A stretch of DNA of 64,000 nucleotides. Origin: Yersinia massiliensis CCUG 53443 (GTDB lineage: Bacteria; Pseudomonadota; Gammaproteobacteria; Enterobacterales; Enterobacteriaceae). Below the pieces are notes generated by a model. It was not told where the DNA came from and did not search any database. It saw only the letters and a list, made by a program, of their open reading frames with translations. Where the stretch lies: assembly GCF_000312485.1 (NCBI RefSeq), contig NZ_HE997646.1, forward strand, positions 327,641 through 391,640, read 5' to 3'. The translations under genes were made by a program, and so were the position numbers. This document shows positions 18,472 through 27,437 of this stretch, in pieces. Each line of letters starts with the position of its first letter. Position 1 is the first letter of the stretch.

Positions 18472-18723
18472 ATGTCACAACATGAACAGTTCTGCCAGGC
18501 TTGCGGTATGCCAATGTCAGCAGAAGATGCGCGTAGTGCGAGTGATAAATACTGCGCGTATTGCAGCGACAGTGCCGGTAACCTTAAGTCCTGGGAAGAC
18601 GCCGTTTCTGGCCTTGCTGTATTTCTCGATTCCTGGCAAAAAGTCGGTTTAAAGGAAGCGCGCAAACGTGCGAAACGCTATCTGACGGCAATGCCCGCTT
18701 GGGCACATAAAGCCGATGACTAA
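18472..18723 (+). CDS. Small zinc-ribbon protein
   Basis: An 83-residue protein with two Cys pairs, CQAC (about residues 8-11) and CAYC (about 28-31), that can hold one zinc as a zinc ribbon. A helical C-terminus ends in basic residues (LKEARKRAKRYL). ATG 18472 is preceded by AAGGAG. It is divergent from the MerR operon and overlaps the hydrolase gene downstream by 8 bases, so the two form a unit. The function is not known to me. Confidence 0.75.
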   Translation: MSQHEQFCQACGMPMSAEDARSASDKYCAYCSDSAGNLKSWEDAVSGLAVFLDSWQKVGLKEARKRAKRYLTAMPAWAHKADD

Positions 18724-19342
18724 TCCATCCAGACACATCATTAACAATAATGCTGTGGTCTTACTGCATGAAATCTATGGTATCAATGACCATATCCGGC
18801 GCATACGTGATGAGTGGCTAGGGCGAGAGTTCGATGTCTATACACCGGCGCTGTTTCCCCATATGGCCCCTTTCGGCTATGCACAGCAGGATGAAGCTTA
18901 TCGACATTTCTCAGAGAACGTTGGTTTTAACCCAATCTCAGTGGTTTCACTGTTGTCGGAATTAAGGGAAAAATACACTCGGCTACTGGTTGTGGGTTAT
19001 AGCGTGGGGGCCACATTGGCATGGTTGGCAGCCAGAAAGGGCTTATGCGATGGCGTTATTTGTTACTATGGTTCCCGGATTCGCCAGCACAGCGATTTTG
19101 CCCCCTCCTGCCCCGCTTTAGTTATCATTGCCCGCTACGAACCAGCATTCGATACCGTTGTGATGCAACAAGAACTTCAAAAATTCCCGTCAGTACAGTG
19201 TGCTATGTTCGATGCCTATCACGGGTTTTGTGATGCCGACAATCCCGTATTTGATGATGGGCTTGAGCGTCAGGCATCTGCAAAAGTCAGCGCGTTCACG
19301 AACACAATTCTCTCAGCAAAACTATTGACTGAATTTGAGTAA
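18716..19342 (+). CDS. Dienelactone hydrolase-like alpha/beta hydrolase
   Basis: The VVLLHEIYGINDHIRRI segment (about residues 13-29) is typical of dienelactone hydrolases. The nucleophile elbow reads GYSVGA near residue 93; the classical enzyme has Cys there, so this member uses Ser. The catalytic His lies in DAYHGF (about residue 160). At 208 residues it is slightly short for the family. It is coupled to the zinc-ribbon gene and faces a decarboxylase-family gene across the MerR promoter region, suggesting one degradative or detoxifying theme. Confidence 0.82.
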   Translation: MTNPSRHIINNNAVVLLHEIYGINDHIRRIRDEWLGREFDVYTPALFPHMAPFGYAQQDEAYRHFSENVGFNPISVVSLLSELREKYTRLLVVGYSVGATLAWLAARKGLCDGVICYYGSRIRQHSDFAPSCPALVIIARYEPAFDTVVMQQELQKFPSVQCAMFDAYHGFCDADNPVFDDGLERQASAKVSAFTNTILSAKLLTEFE

Positions 19343-19498
19343 ACGAGAAGCTATACGGCATCACGATCGTTTATAACGATCAATATGACGTTATTGATCT
19401 GCCGAACCCATTGGACGCTATCTATCCCCGCACTTATAGTTGCGTTGTACACACCTCATACCTCCAACACCGGGGAGCAATGTCTTGGTCTGTACTCG

Positions 19499-19522
19499 GG
19501 CCTGCTTGCAGGCCTTTCTTTT
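19499..19522 (+). terminator. Terminator after the hydrolase gene
   Basis: GGCCTGC-TT-GCAGGCC is a perfect 7-bp stem with a 2-base loop followed by TTTCTTTT. It lies about 155 bases after the hydrolase stop. Confidence 0.65.
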
Positions 19523-19609
19523 ATCCTCAGTGCTGTCCCACCTATCTTAGTAGATGACATTATTGGTGGAAACATAGAGCTGAGCCTTAACCTCCACGCT
19601 AGGCCTTCT

Positions 19610-20377
19610 CTAAAGAATGATGCACATAGGGGTGCCTGATACGGGGTCAGGATGAATCTCAGCCTCAACCCCAAATACCTGTTTTAGATTTTCCGGTGTA
19701 ATCACTTCTTCAGGGGTGCCTTCGGCGACAATACTTCCTGCCGACATCATCACCAAGTGGTCACAATAGCGACTGGCCTGATTGAGATCATGCAACACAG
19801 TAATCAGTGTTTTCCCTTGCAGATTCAAGCGTCTCAACAAGGCCATCAACTCAGCTTGATGATTTATATCCAGATAAGTCGTTGGCTCATCGAGTAAAAT
19901 CAGTGGGGTGTTCTGGGCAAGTGTCATTGCGAGAAAAGCACGTTGGCGCTGTCCACCAGAAAGCTCGCTGACCCGCGTTTTAGCGAATTCAATGATATGC
20001 GCATCCTCCATTGCCTGCTTAATCAAACGGCGATCGGCACGACTAAGCCGCCCCCAGACACCCAACCACGGGCTACGTCCGTAACTGACCAGCTCTTCGA
20101 CGTCTATTCCTTCAGGTATCACGTGTTGTTGAGGTAATAGGGCTGAGCCCTGCGCCAGTGCTCGCATTGATAATGAAGTAATATCTTGGCCGTTACATGT
20201 GATTTGACCTGAAGATGGCGTGACCAAACGCGAGAAACACTTCAATAGCGTTGATTTACCGCAGCCATTCGGGCCAACCAGCGCTGTTATCTTGTTAGCG
20301 GGAAGCTGAAGTGAGATGCCCTTCAAAATAGAGCGATTGCCATAACCGGCATAGAGATTATCAGCGTTGAGTATCAT
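19610..20377 (-). CDS. fecE: Ferric citrate ABC transporter ATP-binding protein FecE
   Basis: ATPase of the inner-membrane ferric dicitrate importer. Walker A (GPNGCGKST), Q-loop (LLPQQH), signature (LSGGQRQRA) and Walker B (LILLDEPTTYLD) are intact, followed by the switch His in VLHDLNQ. Length 255 residues is standard for FecE/FepC-type subunits. It is the last gene of fecABCDE and follows fecD by 2 bases. Confidence 0.93.
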   Translation of the reverse strand: MILNADNLYAGYGNRSILKGISLQLPANKITALVGPNGCGKSTLLKCFSRLVTPSSGQITCNGQDITSLSMRALAQGSALLPQQHVIPEGIDVEELVSYGRSPWLGVWGRLSRADRRLIKQAMEDAHIIEFAKTRVSELSGGQRQRAFLAMTLAQNTPLILLDEPTTYLDINHQAELMALLRRLNLQGKTLITVLHDLNQASRYCDHLVMMSAGSIVAEGTPEEVITPENLKQVFGVEAEIHPDPVSGTPMCIIL

Positions 20378-20379
20378 CG

Positions 20380-21345
20380 TCAGCGAGTTCTCATGAGTAA
20401 CCAGAAAAAGTAAGGAGCACCAATCACGGCAGTAAAAATACCGGCTGGAAGTTCAAGCGGAGGGGCAAGTGTCCGTGCTAATAAGTCTGAAAGTAACAGG
20501 ATTAACGATCCTATCAGCATGCTGGCGGGTAACATCCACCGGTGACGACCACCCACCAGGCGACGCGCTAAATGGGGCGCAACCAGGCCAATAAAACTAA
20601 TCGGTCCGCATATCGCCACACTCACAGCCGCCAGCGCGACAGCCAATAGCAGTGACAGCGAAACAACCCATCTGACTGATGTACCAAGCGTCGCGGCGCT
20701 CACTTCCCCCAGAGCCATGACATCCAAACTACGGCACAGGCCAAAACTCAAGGGAAGAAGCAATAGTAACCAGGGAAGCGCAACATAGATAAAGCTCCAT
20801 CCTCGCCCCCAGAGACTTCCCGTCAGCCATAACAGTGCGGTATTTATCTCTAGTGGGTGAGAAAGCATGATGAAATCGGTGAGGCTGGCATAAAGTGCGG
20901 TCAGTGCCACCCCCGTCAGTGCCAGACGCACGGGAGGAGATGTTCTACCGGCAGCCAAACGCAGCAATATAAAAGCCAAAAGCCCCCCGACAAATGCCAA
21001 CGGAGGTAGCCACATAACTGATAGCGCCGGAAATAATGTCAGTGCAATGACGGATGTCAAACCCGCCGCATGATTCACGCCGAGAATATCCGGTGAGGCT
21101 AAAGGATTGCGGATAACGCCTTGCACTAATACGCCTGAAACGGCCAGTGAGGCTCCAACCACCAGCGCTAACAGCGTACGGGGCAGTCGATAGTCATAAA
21201 GTGTGAAATGGTGGCTGTCCTGCACGTTAAAGGCTGAGACAATTTGTCGCCATCCTAATGTCTGAGTACCAAAACTAAGCGAGCAATACACCGCGAGCAG
21301 AAGCAGCAACACCATGACGCCACAGGTTAGGCTTTGTTTCTTCAT
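20380..21345 (-). CDS. fecD: Ferric citrate ABC transporter permease FecD
   Basis: One of the two BtuC-like permeases of the Fec importer, with about nine or ten membrane helices. The conserved NPLASPDILGVNHAAGL block and GPISFIGLVAPHLARRLVGGRHR (the loop that contacts FecE) are present. ATG 21345 overlaps the fecC stop by four bases (ATGA) and gives 321 residues; an upstream in-frame start at 21366 is less likely. Confidence 0.92.
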   Translation of the reverse strand: MKKQSLTCGVMVLLLLLAVYCSLSFGTQTLGWRQIVSAFNVQDSHHFTLYDYRLPRTLLALVVGASLAVSGVLVQGVIRNPLASPDILGVNHAAGLTSVIALTLFPALSVMWLPPLAFVGGLLAFILLRLAAGRTSPPVRLALTGVALTALYASLTDFIMLSHPLEINTALLWLTGSLWGRGWSFIYVALPWLLLLLPLSFGLCRSLDVMALGEVSAATLGTSVRWVVSLSLLLAVALAAVSVAICGPISFIGLVAPHLARRLVGGRHRWMLPASMLIGSLILLLSDLLARTLAPPLELPAGIFTAVIGAPYFFWLLMRTR

Positions 21346-22346
21346 CCGCGCGTCCTCACTAGCCATACGAAGAATGGCGCGCCAATCAGCGCCAACATCG
21401 CACCTGCGGGCAGTTCACGAGGCCAACCCAGTGCACGGGCTAACAAGTCGGCCAATAGCATCAAAATTGCCCCTAATAGCATACTCATCGGCAGACTTTT
21501 TCTGAGGTCATAACCTACCCAGTAGCGCGCCATATGCGGGACAAGTAGGCCAATAAAGGCCAGTGGCCCCGCCACGCTTACGCACGTGCCGACCAGCAAC
21601 AAAACGAGCAGATTAATGTAAAGTTTTAGTCGCCACAGATTGACGCCCAGTGAATGAGCACTTTGATCGCCAACTTGCAGCAAATTGATACGACTTGCGA
21701 GCAACTGGGCTAGAGGCGCGGCAATCAGGAGTAGTGGAAATAAGCGCCAAAACTCAGGCCAGCGAACGTTAGCCACGCCCCCCGCTAACCAATGCAGGAT
21801 ACCGTAGGCATTATCTTCCGAAAGGATAAGCGTTGCTTTTGTCAGCGCAGCACAAAGGGCCGAGACGGCCACTCCAGCTAAAATAAGGCGGCTGCGATCG
21901 CCTGACTGAGACCACCCTGCCCCTAATAGCATCACGATACCCCAACTCATGCCGCCCCCGATTGCTGCTGCGAGCGATAGACTCACGCCGGACATCCAAG
22001 CAGGACTCAACGCAGTCAGGATCACCATACCCAGTGAAGCTCCTGCATTAATGCCCAGCAGGGAAGGTGAAGCCAGCGGATTGCGAGTCAGCGACTGCAA
22101 GAGTGAACCGGATAACGCCAGACTTGCGCCGAGCAGCAGTGCGACCAAGCTGCGAGGCAAACGAATGCTACGGACCAACGTTTGCGGCAATGATGGAGGT
22201 TCCCCTGGTAGTAATGCGCGTAATGCCTGAGTTGCTGAAATAGGAATGGCTGACCAACAAAATAACGTTAGCCAAAAGACGAGGGCCAAGAGCAGCAAAG
22301 GCAATGCCCAGCGCCATGGAGTGGTCAGTCGATGCTGAGCAATCAT
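21342..22346 (-). CDS. fecC: Ferric citrate ABC transporter permease FecC
   Basis: The second BtuC-family permease, pairing with FecD. It has the NPLASPSLLGINAGAS motif and AGPLAFIGLLVPHMARYWVG coupling segment, and about nine or ten hydrophobic helices over 334 residues. The start overlaps the fecB stop by four bases (ATGA), so fecB, fecC and fecD are tightly coupled. Confidence 0.93.
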   Translation of the reverse strand: MIAQHRLTTPWRWALPLLLLALVFWLTLFCWSAIPISATQALRALLPGEPPSLPQTLVRSIRLPRSLVALLLGASLALSGSLLQSLTRNPLASPSLLGINAGASLGMVILTALSPAWMSGVSLSLAAAIGGGMSWGIVMLLGAGWSQSGDRSRLILAGVAVSALCAALTKATLILSEDNAYGILHWLAGGVANVRWPEFWRLFPLLLIAAPLAQLLASRINLLQVGDQSAHSLGVNLWRLKLYINLLVLLLVGTCVSVAGPLAFIGLLVPHMARYWVGYDLRKSLPMSMLLGAILMLLADLLARALGWPRELPAGAMLALIGAPFFVWLVRTRG

Positions 22347-23251
22347 GGCTCACTAACGACGGCTTGATGGTTAAAAATGTTCACCAGATCAGCAGCGATA
22401 TGTTCGGCGGCAAACAGACCGCGCATTCTTGCCCAGACATTGCTGTCTACCGCAGCCACCTGATCTTTTTGCGCCGCAGTCATCGCCTGCCACAATGAAT
22501 CTTGTTGCCAACGTCGCACTACACTCTCCTGACGATAATGCGCCACAATCAGCCAGTCTGGATTGATTGCCAGTAACTGTTCTAGGCTGATATTAGCCAG
22601 TGGTTGGTGACCCGTTGGACCCACCACATTTAATCCCAGTGCATTAAGCACGCTTCCGGTATAGGAATCGAGGGTATGCACATTAAATTGCTGCTCGCGT
22701 GAGGTACCAAACATCACACTCGCCCCCGCCGGTAAGCGGTTGGCAAAGGCTTGCATACGTTGGTGATGCAGCGCCAGTCTTTGCTGCATTTCTGCCGTTT
22801 TACCCATAACTTGACCAATAATGACTGCTGATTGCAGATTTTCGTCATAAGTTTCGGCGCGAGATTTCAGCAGCAGTGTTGGGGCAATACCTCGGAGAGT
22901 GGTGTATATGCCAGCATGACGACTGCTGTCGGCAATGATTAAGTCGGGCTTTAGCGCTGCAATGGCTTCAAGGCTTGGCTGTGAACGCGTTCCTACCGAT
23001 GCCCATGGCTGAATATGTTGGCGAATCTCACTCAGAATACGTTGAGGGTCATTATCATCCGCCACCCCAACAGGGCTAATATCAATCGCGGCAAGCGCAT
23101 CAACAAATGACAATTCCAATACCACTACTCGTTTAGGAACCGTGTTCAACGTAAACGAGCCTTGCTGATCGGTCACGGTCACTGCCTGCGCGAAGTTAAC
23201 CAGCCCGATGGACAGACAAGCAGAAAAGAAAAAGCGAAAAATCAATGACAT
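22343..23251 (-). CDS. fecB: Ferric citrate-binding periplasmic protein FecB
   Basis: Class III substrate-binding protein that passes ferric citrate from FecA to FecCDE. A signal peptide covers residues 1-23 (ends AQA). The body starts VTVTDQQGSFTLNTVPKRVVVLE, as in E. coli FecB, and continues with the two lobes linked by a long helix. AGGAG lies 7 bases before the ATG. It follows fecA across an intergenic hairpin. Confidence 0.92.
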   Translation of the reverse strand: MSLIFRFFFSACLSIGLVNFAQAVTVTDQQGSFTLNTVPKRVVVLELSFVDALAAIDISPVGVADDNDPQRILSEIRQHIQPWASVGTRSQPSLEAIAALKPDLIIADSSRHAGIYTTLRGIAPTLLLKSRAETYDENLQSAVIIGQVMGKTAEMQQRLALHHQRMQAFANRLPAGASVMFGTSREQQFNVHTLDSYTGSVLNALGLNVVGPTGHQPLANISLEQLLAINPDWLIVAHYRQESVVRRWQQDSLWQAMTAAQKDQVAAVDSNVWARMRGLFAAEHIAADLVNIFNHQAVVSEP

Positions 23252-23280
23252 TGTGTACTCCTGGCGATTCTGTCGAAACC

Positions 23281-23313
23281 AAAAAGCACACCGCTATCTG
23301 AACAGCGGTGTGC
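23281..23313 (-). terminator. Attenuating hairpin between fecA and fecB
   Basis: A perfect 10-bp stem, GCACACCGCT / AGCGGTGTGC, with an 8-base loop lies between the fecA stop and fecB. On the minus strand it is followed by T5. Inside an operon this should lower fecBCDE expression relative to fecA, or protect the fecA transcript 3' end. Confidence 0.75.
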
Positions 23314-23334
23314 CTGAAAAGGCCATTTGGCGTT

Positions 23335-25698
23335 TTAGAATTTCAACGATCCCTGAACATAGATAGTACGCGGCTGACCGGCGTAGAGACCTTTGTTGTT
23401 ATCGTCATAGGCACGGGTGAAATAGGCTTGATCGAAGATATTTTTCAGACCGACAGCAAGATTCAAATTGGCCATCTGTGGACCAAAATCGTAGTTCGCA
23501 CGCACGCCCCAGAGCATGAAGCCAGGAATACGACCGGTGCTGCCGTCTGCACTTTCGGCGACAGTATTCGCGTTATCAGCGAATTGGCTAGATTGATATT
23601 CACTGTTGAGGTTAAAGGTCCAACTGCCTGGTGTGTAGTCCACGCCCAGCGTACCTTTATGCTTTGGCGAAAATGGCACTTGATTGCCTTTATAGGCTCC
23701 ATCTTCACGGATCACCGCATTGATGTAGGCATAGCTGGCGTAGGCACTGATATTTTCCAGCTTGGGTGATAACGTTGATAAATCGTAGCGAATCTGACTT
23801 TCGAGGCCGGTGTGACGCGTTTTGCCGCGTGCAGTGACGCTGTCCGTCACCTGATTGGAGTCATATTGGTTGTTAAAGTTAATCAGAAACAGCCCAGCTT
23901 CAGCTTGAACTTCACCGTTATCAAACCGAGAACCCAACTCCCACGTACGCGCTTTTTCAGGCTCAATATTACCGCTGTCTACAGCCTTACCAATTTGGCT
24001 ATATTGCACCGTACCAAATGAACCTTCTGTATTGGCATACAGATTCCATGCGCTGTTGAGGCGATAAACGATGTTCAGTGCAGGCAGCGGAGCATTGTAG
24101 CTAATCTCCTGCTTAGTTTTTTTAATGTAATTATTTTGATAAGACTGAATGTGCTCGTAGCGCATCCCGGGGGTAATGGTCCAATCGCCAATATCAATGC
24201 GGTCGTCGATATACCAAGCGTTAGCCTGCGTCCCAGACTGGGTATCTCGGTCATAGGGGCTGTTCGTGCTCGGTAAAATACCGGTTGAGGCGAGGCTGGT
24301 ATAGCGTAATTCGTGGCTTGATTCGCTGACATAGCGGTAGCCGATCCCCACTTCATGCGCCGATTCACCTAAGTTAAAACTTTGGCTGTAGCGCGGCTCA
24401 ATGCCACGAACCCAGTATTCACGCGGTGAGAGGGTTAAGTTCTTGCCCTGATCCAAAAAACCGCTTCGTAACGTATAAGTATAGAAACTCTGGACGTTAA
24501 ATTTTTGTTGGGCATCAGGTTGGTATTGATAGCCGAAATTAGCCAGTTGGCGACGGCCCCAGAATTTATCGTATGGGCGTGTTGATTGGAAACGGTCAGC
24601 ATTGTAGTTCGCCCGCGACAAGCCGCCAGGCATATCGGCACGACCTTCATAATATTGCAGCAGACTGTTAAAAGTGTGCACGTCGTTGGGTGCATAGCGC
24701 GTTTTCAGCATCACATCATCAATTTTGGTTGAGCTGTGCTCACGCCAGTCGCTACCACGTGTGCCAGAGTAAAGTAGTGCGCCGCCAAAACCGTTATCAG
24801 CAGTGCCACCGATCATCAGGTTGCTGGTGCCTTTGGGGTGATTCTGGCTTGATGATGGGCTGAGTTGGCCTTCCATTCCGGCTTCAATCGCGAAATCTTT
24901 CGGGATCGCGCGTGTCACAAAGTTAACGACTCCGCCCACACTTTGCGGTCCATAACGAACTGCGCCGCCGCCACGTACCACATCGATCGCATCCATATTG
25001 CCCAATGAGATCGGCGCTAAAGATAATTGGGGTTGCCCGTAAGGCGCGAAAGGTACCGGGATCCCATCCATTAACACCGTTGAACGGCTAGCCAAACGCG
25101 GGTTTAGGCCGCGAATACCGAAGTTCATCGCCATATCATGACTACCGGTACCGTTATTTTCTGGAGCATAGACACCGGGGATACGATTTAATACGTCGCG
25201 CGCACGAGTGGCCCCTACTTTGGCAAAGTCTTCACGGCGAATAACATCCCGTGCGCCACCATGTTCAAAAACATCGTTTTCTCGGGCGCTGCCTAACCAG
25301 TCACCGACAACGGTCATTGACTCTTCTTTTGCCGCAGGGGTTAACTCTAGCGTAAAGGCATTATTACCCAGCGATTTTGGCTGCAACCCGCTGCCGGAAA
25401 GAAGTTTTTCTAACCCACCAGCCACGTCATATTGCCCGGTAAGACCGGTAGTTTTTTTACCACGGGTTAACGAAGCATCAACTGACAGCGTCATCGATGA
25501 CTGCGCTGCAAAGTGGTTGAGCGCAGAATCTAAATCCCCCGCGGGTATCTGATATTGCTGTTGAGTGGTTGCTTGCTGTGTGGTGGCCGCATAAGTTGCT
25601 GGCACTAACACCACCAGCGGAATGATGGCGCATTGGATAGCCAGAACCAAAGGTGTTGTCTTCAAGGTGTGAATTGCGCGAACGCATAAATCAGGCAT
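23335..25698 (-). CDS. fecA: TonB-dependent ferric citrate receptor FecA
   Basis: Outer-membrane receptor and signal transducer. A signal peptide (about 1-37) leads to the N-terminal STN signalling domain (about 48-115, including [25 protein letters not shown]), then a TonB box region (ESMTVVGD), the plug ([25 protein letters not shown]) and a 22-strand barrel ending in the aromatic QGSLKF. Much of the sequence closely resembles the E. coli FecA I recall. GGAG precedes the ATG. Its promoter overlaps Fur and FecI-type elements. Length 787 residues. Confidence 0.96.
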   Translation of the reverse strand: MPDLCVRAIHTLKTTPLVLAIQCAIIPLVVLVPATYAATTQQATTQQQYQIPAGDLDSALNHFAAQSSMTLSVDASLTRGKKTTGLTGQYDVAGGLEKLLSGSGLQPKSLGNNAFTLELTPAAKEESMTVVGDWLGSARENDVFEHGGARDVIRREDFAKVGATRARDVLNRIPGVYAPENNGTGSHDMAMNFGIRGLNPRLASRSTVLMDGIPVPFAPYGQPQLSLAPISLGNMDAIDVVRGGGAVRYGPQSVGGVVNFVTRAIPKDFAIEAGMEGQLSPSSSQNHPKGTSNLMIGGTADNGFGGALLYSGTRGSDWREHSSTKIDDVMLKTRYAPNDVHTFNSLLQYYEGRADMPGGLSRANYNADRFQSTRPYDKFWGRRQLANFGYQYQPDAQQKFNVQSFYTYTLRSGFLDQGKNLTLSPREYWVRGIEPRYSQSFNLGESAHEVGIGYRYVSESSHELRYTSLASTGILPSTNSPYDRDTQSGTQANAWYIDDRIDIGDWTITPGMRYEHIQSYQNNYIKKTKQEISYNAPLPALNIVYRLNSAWNLYANTEGSFGTVQYSQIGKAVDSGNIEPEKARTWELGSRFDNGEVQAEAGLFLINFNNQYDSNQVTDSVTARGKTRHTGLESQIRYDLSTLSPKLENISAYASYAYINAVIREDGAYKGNQVPFSPKHKGTLGVDYTPGSWTFNLNSEYQSSQFADNANTVAESADGSTGRIPGFMLWGVRANYDFGPQMANLNLAVGLKNIFDQAYFTRAYDDNNKGLYAGQPRTIYVQGSLKF

Positions 25699-25739
25699 AC
25701 CGTCTCCATGAGAAGTTATTTTTATGTGGTGTTAATTAG

Positions 25740-25770
25740 GAGTCGGATGAGAAATTAAAAAGGACAATCG
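25740..25770 (-). promoter_or_regulatory. FecI-dependent-type promoter of fecA
   Basis: On the minus strand a CGATTGTCCTTTTT block (25770-25757) is followed by CCGACTC (25746-25740). From memory this closely resembles the E. coli fecA promoter recognised by FecI. It lies 42-72 bases upstream of fecA. Confidence 0.7.
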
Positions 25771-25788
25771 AGAATGATTTTATTTATC
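25770..25788 (-). promoter_or_regulatory. Fur box at fecA
   Basis: The minus strand reads GATAAATAAAATCATTCTC, matching the 19-bp Fur consensus at 15 positions. It abuts the FecI-type -35, so Fe-Fur would block initiation when iron is plentiful. Confidence 0.75.
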
Positions 25789-25789
25789 A

Positions 25790-26767
25790 TCAAGCTGCGA
25801 CAACTTTAACCCAATATCGGGTAACTGATTGAATTTTGATAGGAAGTGTTTGCGCGAGCACATCCAATATGCGGTCGGTATCTTTTAGCGGGAAGGTACC
25901 ACTAACACGTAAGTGAGCCACTTCTGGCGAACAAGTGATACTACCGTGACGATAGCGGGCGATTTCTTCAATGACCTGTGAAAGCGGTCTGTCGCTGACG
26001 GTCAGTACACCATGTGTCCAATCAGCACTGTTAGATTCCGCTGCCATAAGTTCGCCGAATCTATCGGCTGTGAAGCTTACCTGTTGGCCTTGAGAAACAA
26101 TCAATGTCGTCTCAGGTGCATTGCGCAGGCTAATTTCTACTGCATGCTGTTGTACTGCCAGCACAGTTTCATCCCCAAGGGCGCGGACAGTAAATTGTGT
26201 GCCGAGCGCACGTAACTTGCCCTGTGCGGTGGAAACCAAAAATGGGCGCGGTATGGGGGACGGATCACTTGCGGTGCGAATGGCGATTTCCCCCTGATAA
26301 AGCAGGATCATTCTTTGCTGTGCCGTAAACTGAAGGTCTGCGGCAGTGGCGGTATTCATGACCACCAGCGAACCATCGCTGAGACGAAGTGGCTTGATCT
26401 CCCCTGTTGCAGTACGCAACTCGGCTCGATATCCCAAAGCCGCCGGTGATTGCCATAACCGCCAACTGGCTCCAACCCCCAACAATACCAGCAAACTTTT
26501 CAACACCCGCCTGCGCGTCACTGCGACTTGCTGGTTTGCATTATTGAGCACCTGATAGCTCATTTTCCCAGGCATGGCTTGTAATTGCCCTTGCAGAGCT
26601 TCTACCTTGCTCCATGCCCAGCGGTGATCAGCATGCTGCTCGAGCCACCGCTGCCATTGCTGATTCTGCCGCGCGGTGACATCTTCTGCCCCCAGAACCG
26701 CAAACCAATGCGCCGCCTGACTCAACGCCTGACGCTGATTCTCAGTGATGATACTGGCGGCCATCAA
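25790..26767 (-). CDS. fecR: Anti-sigma/sigma regulator FecR
   Basis: Inner-membrane protein that receives the FecA STN signal in the periplasm and activates FecI in the cytoplasm. The cytoplasmic N-terminal domain has the conserved WFAVLGAEDVTARQNQQWQRWLEQHADHRWAW segment with paired Trp residues. One membrane segment lies near residues 87-104. The periplasmic C-terminal domain ends near VTRYWVKV. The start overlaps the fecI stop by four bases (ATGA). Length 325 residues. Confidence 0.94.
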   Translation of the reverse strand: MMAASIITENQRQALSQAAHWFAVLGAEDVTARQNQQWQRWLEQHADHRWAWSKVEALQGQLQAMPGKMSYQVLNNANQQVAVTRRRVLKSLLVLLGVGASWRLWQSPAALGYRAELRTATGEIKPLRLSDGSLVVMNTATAADLQFTAQQRMILLYQGEIAIRTASDPSPIPRPFLVSTAQGKLRALGTQFTVRALGDETVLAVQQHAVEISLRNAPETTLIVSQGQQVSFTADRFGELMAAESNSADWTHGVLTVSDRPLSQVIEEIARYRHGSITCSPEVAHLRVSGTFPLKDTDRILDVLAQTLPIKIQSVTRYWVKVVAA

Positions 26768-27270
26768 CTGGCCTGCTCGAGGCTGAAAAGCAGACAGTGT
26801 TCTGTCGCTTTAGCGATATATTTTTTCACCGAACTCACTGAAACGTCGAGCTTAATAGCAATATCGGCATAAGGCATTCCTTCGAGTTGGGAGAGCAGAA
26901 ACGCCTGACGTAATTTGCTGCTGAGCTTATCCAGCATGGTGTCTATCTGTTGCAGCGTTTCCCGCCAACATTGCTGTTGTTCGGGCGAAGGGTGTGTTTC
27001 TTCCGGCATTAAGGCCAGCATATCAAGCCACGCCTGCTCCAGCGCATTACGACGGAAAAAGTCGATCATCACGCGTTTCGCTACCGTGCTCAAAAAAGCT
27101 TTCGGCTCTCGTATCTGCGCGACGGAACCGCCGGTGAGTATGCGCATGAAAGTATCTTGCGCCAGATCCTCAGCATCGAAAGCTGACCCCAGCCTGCGAT
27201 GAAGCCAGTTTTTCAGCCAGCGATGATGCGAGCTGTAAAGACTTGCCAATGGATCGGCTAAAGTGGACAT
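26764..27270 (-). CDS. fecI: ECF sigma factor FecI
   Basis: Sigma factor for fecABCDE transcription. Region 2 includes FDAEDLAQDTFMRIL and KAFLSTVAKRVMIDFFRRNALEQAWLDMLALMPE; region 4 ends LEGMPYADIAIKLDVSVSSVKKYIAKATEHCLLF, very like E. coli FecI. Length 168 residues compared with 173 in E. coli. It leads the cluster; a Fur-like box lies about 46-64 bases upstream. Confidence 0.94.
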   Translation of the reverse strand: MSTLADPLASLYSSHHRWLKNWLHRRLGSAFDAEDLAQDTFMRILTGGSVAQIREPKAFLSTVAKRVMIDFFRRNALEQAWLDMLALMPEETHPSPEQQQCWRETLQQIDTMLDKLSSKLRQAFLLSQLEGMPYADIAIKLDVSVSSVKKYIAKATEHCLLFSLEQAS

Positions 27271-27315
27271 AAGAAGTGACTTTCATCAGTAGAGTAGAAA
27301 CGCAGGATGATAATT

Positions 27316-27334
27316 GAGAATAGTTATCATTACA
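27316..27334 (-). promoter_or_regulatory. Possible Fur box upstream of fecI
   Basis: On the plus strand GAGAATAGTTATCATTACA matches the Fur consensus at 13 of 19 positions. Its place before fecI fits Fur control of fecIR. Confidence 0.6.
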
Positions 27335-27357
27335 ATAAAATTGCGCGTTTCTGACTA

Positions 27358-27437
27358 TCAATTTAAGTCACTATCAGTCAATTTAAGCCACTCTCACTCA
27401 ATTTAAACTACCCTCTTTGCACTTAAGCCACTAAGCG
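27358..27437. repeat. Four 20-bp imperfect tandem repeats
   Basis: Units begin at 27358, 27378, 27398 and 27418 with an exact 20-base period. Unit 1 is TCAATTTAAGTCACTATCAG, unit 2 TCAATTTAAGCCACTCTCAC; units 3 and 4 diverge but keep a TTTAA or CTTAAG core. The array sits between the fecI promoter region and the 3' end of the glycoside-hydrolase-like gene, and the last unit overlaps that gene's stop codon. Confidence 0.7.

Noticed and set aside
19385-19639. 84-codon hydrophobic frame after the hydrolase gene
   Set aside because: Runs through the terminator at 19499-19522, overlaps the fecE end and has no plausible ribosome site or homology.
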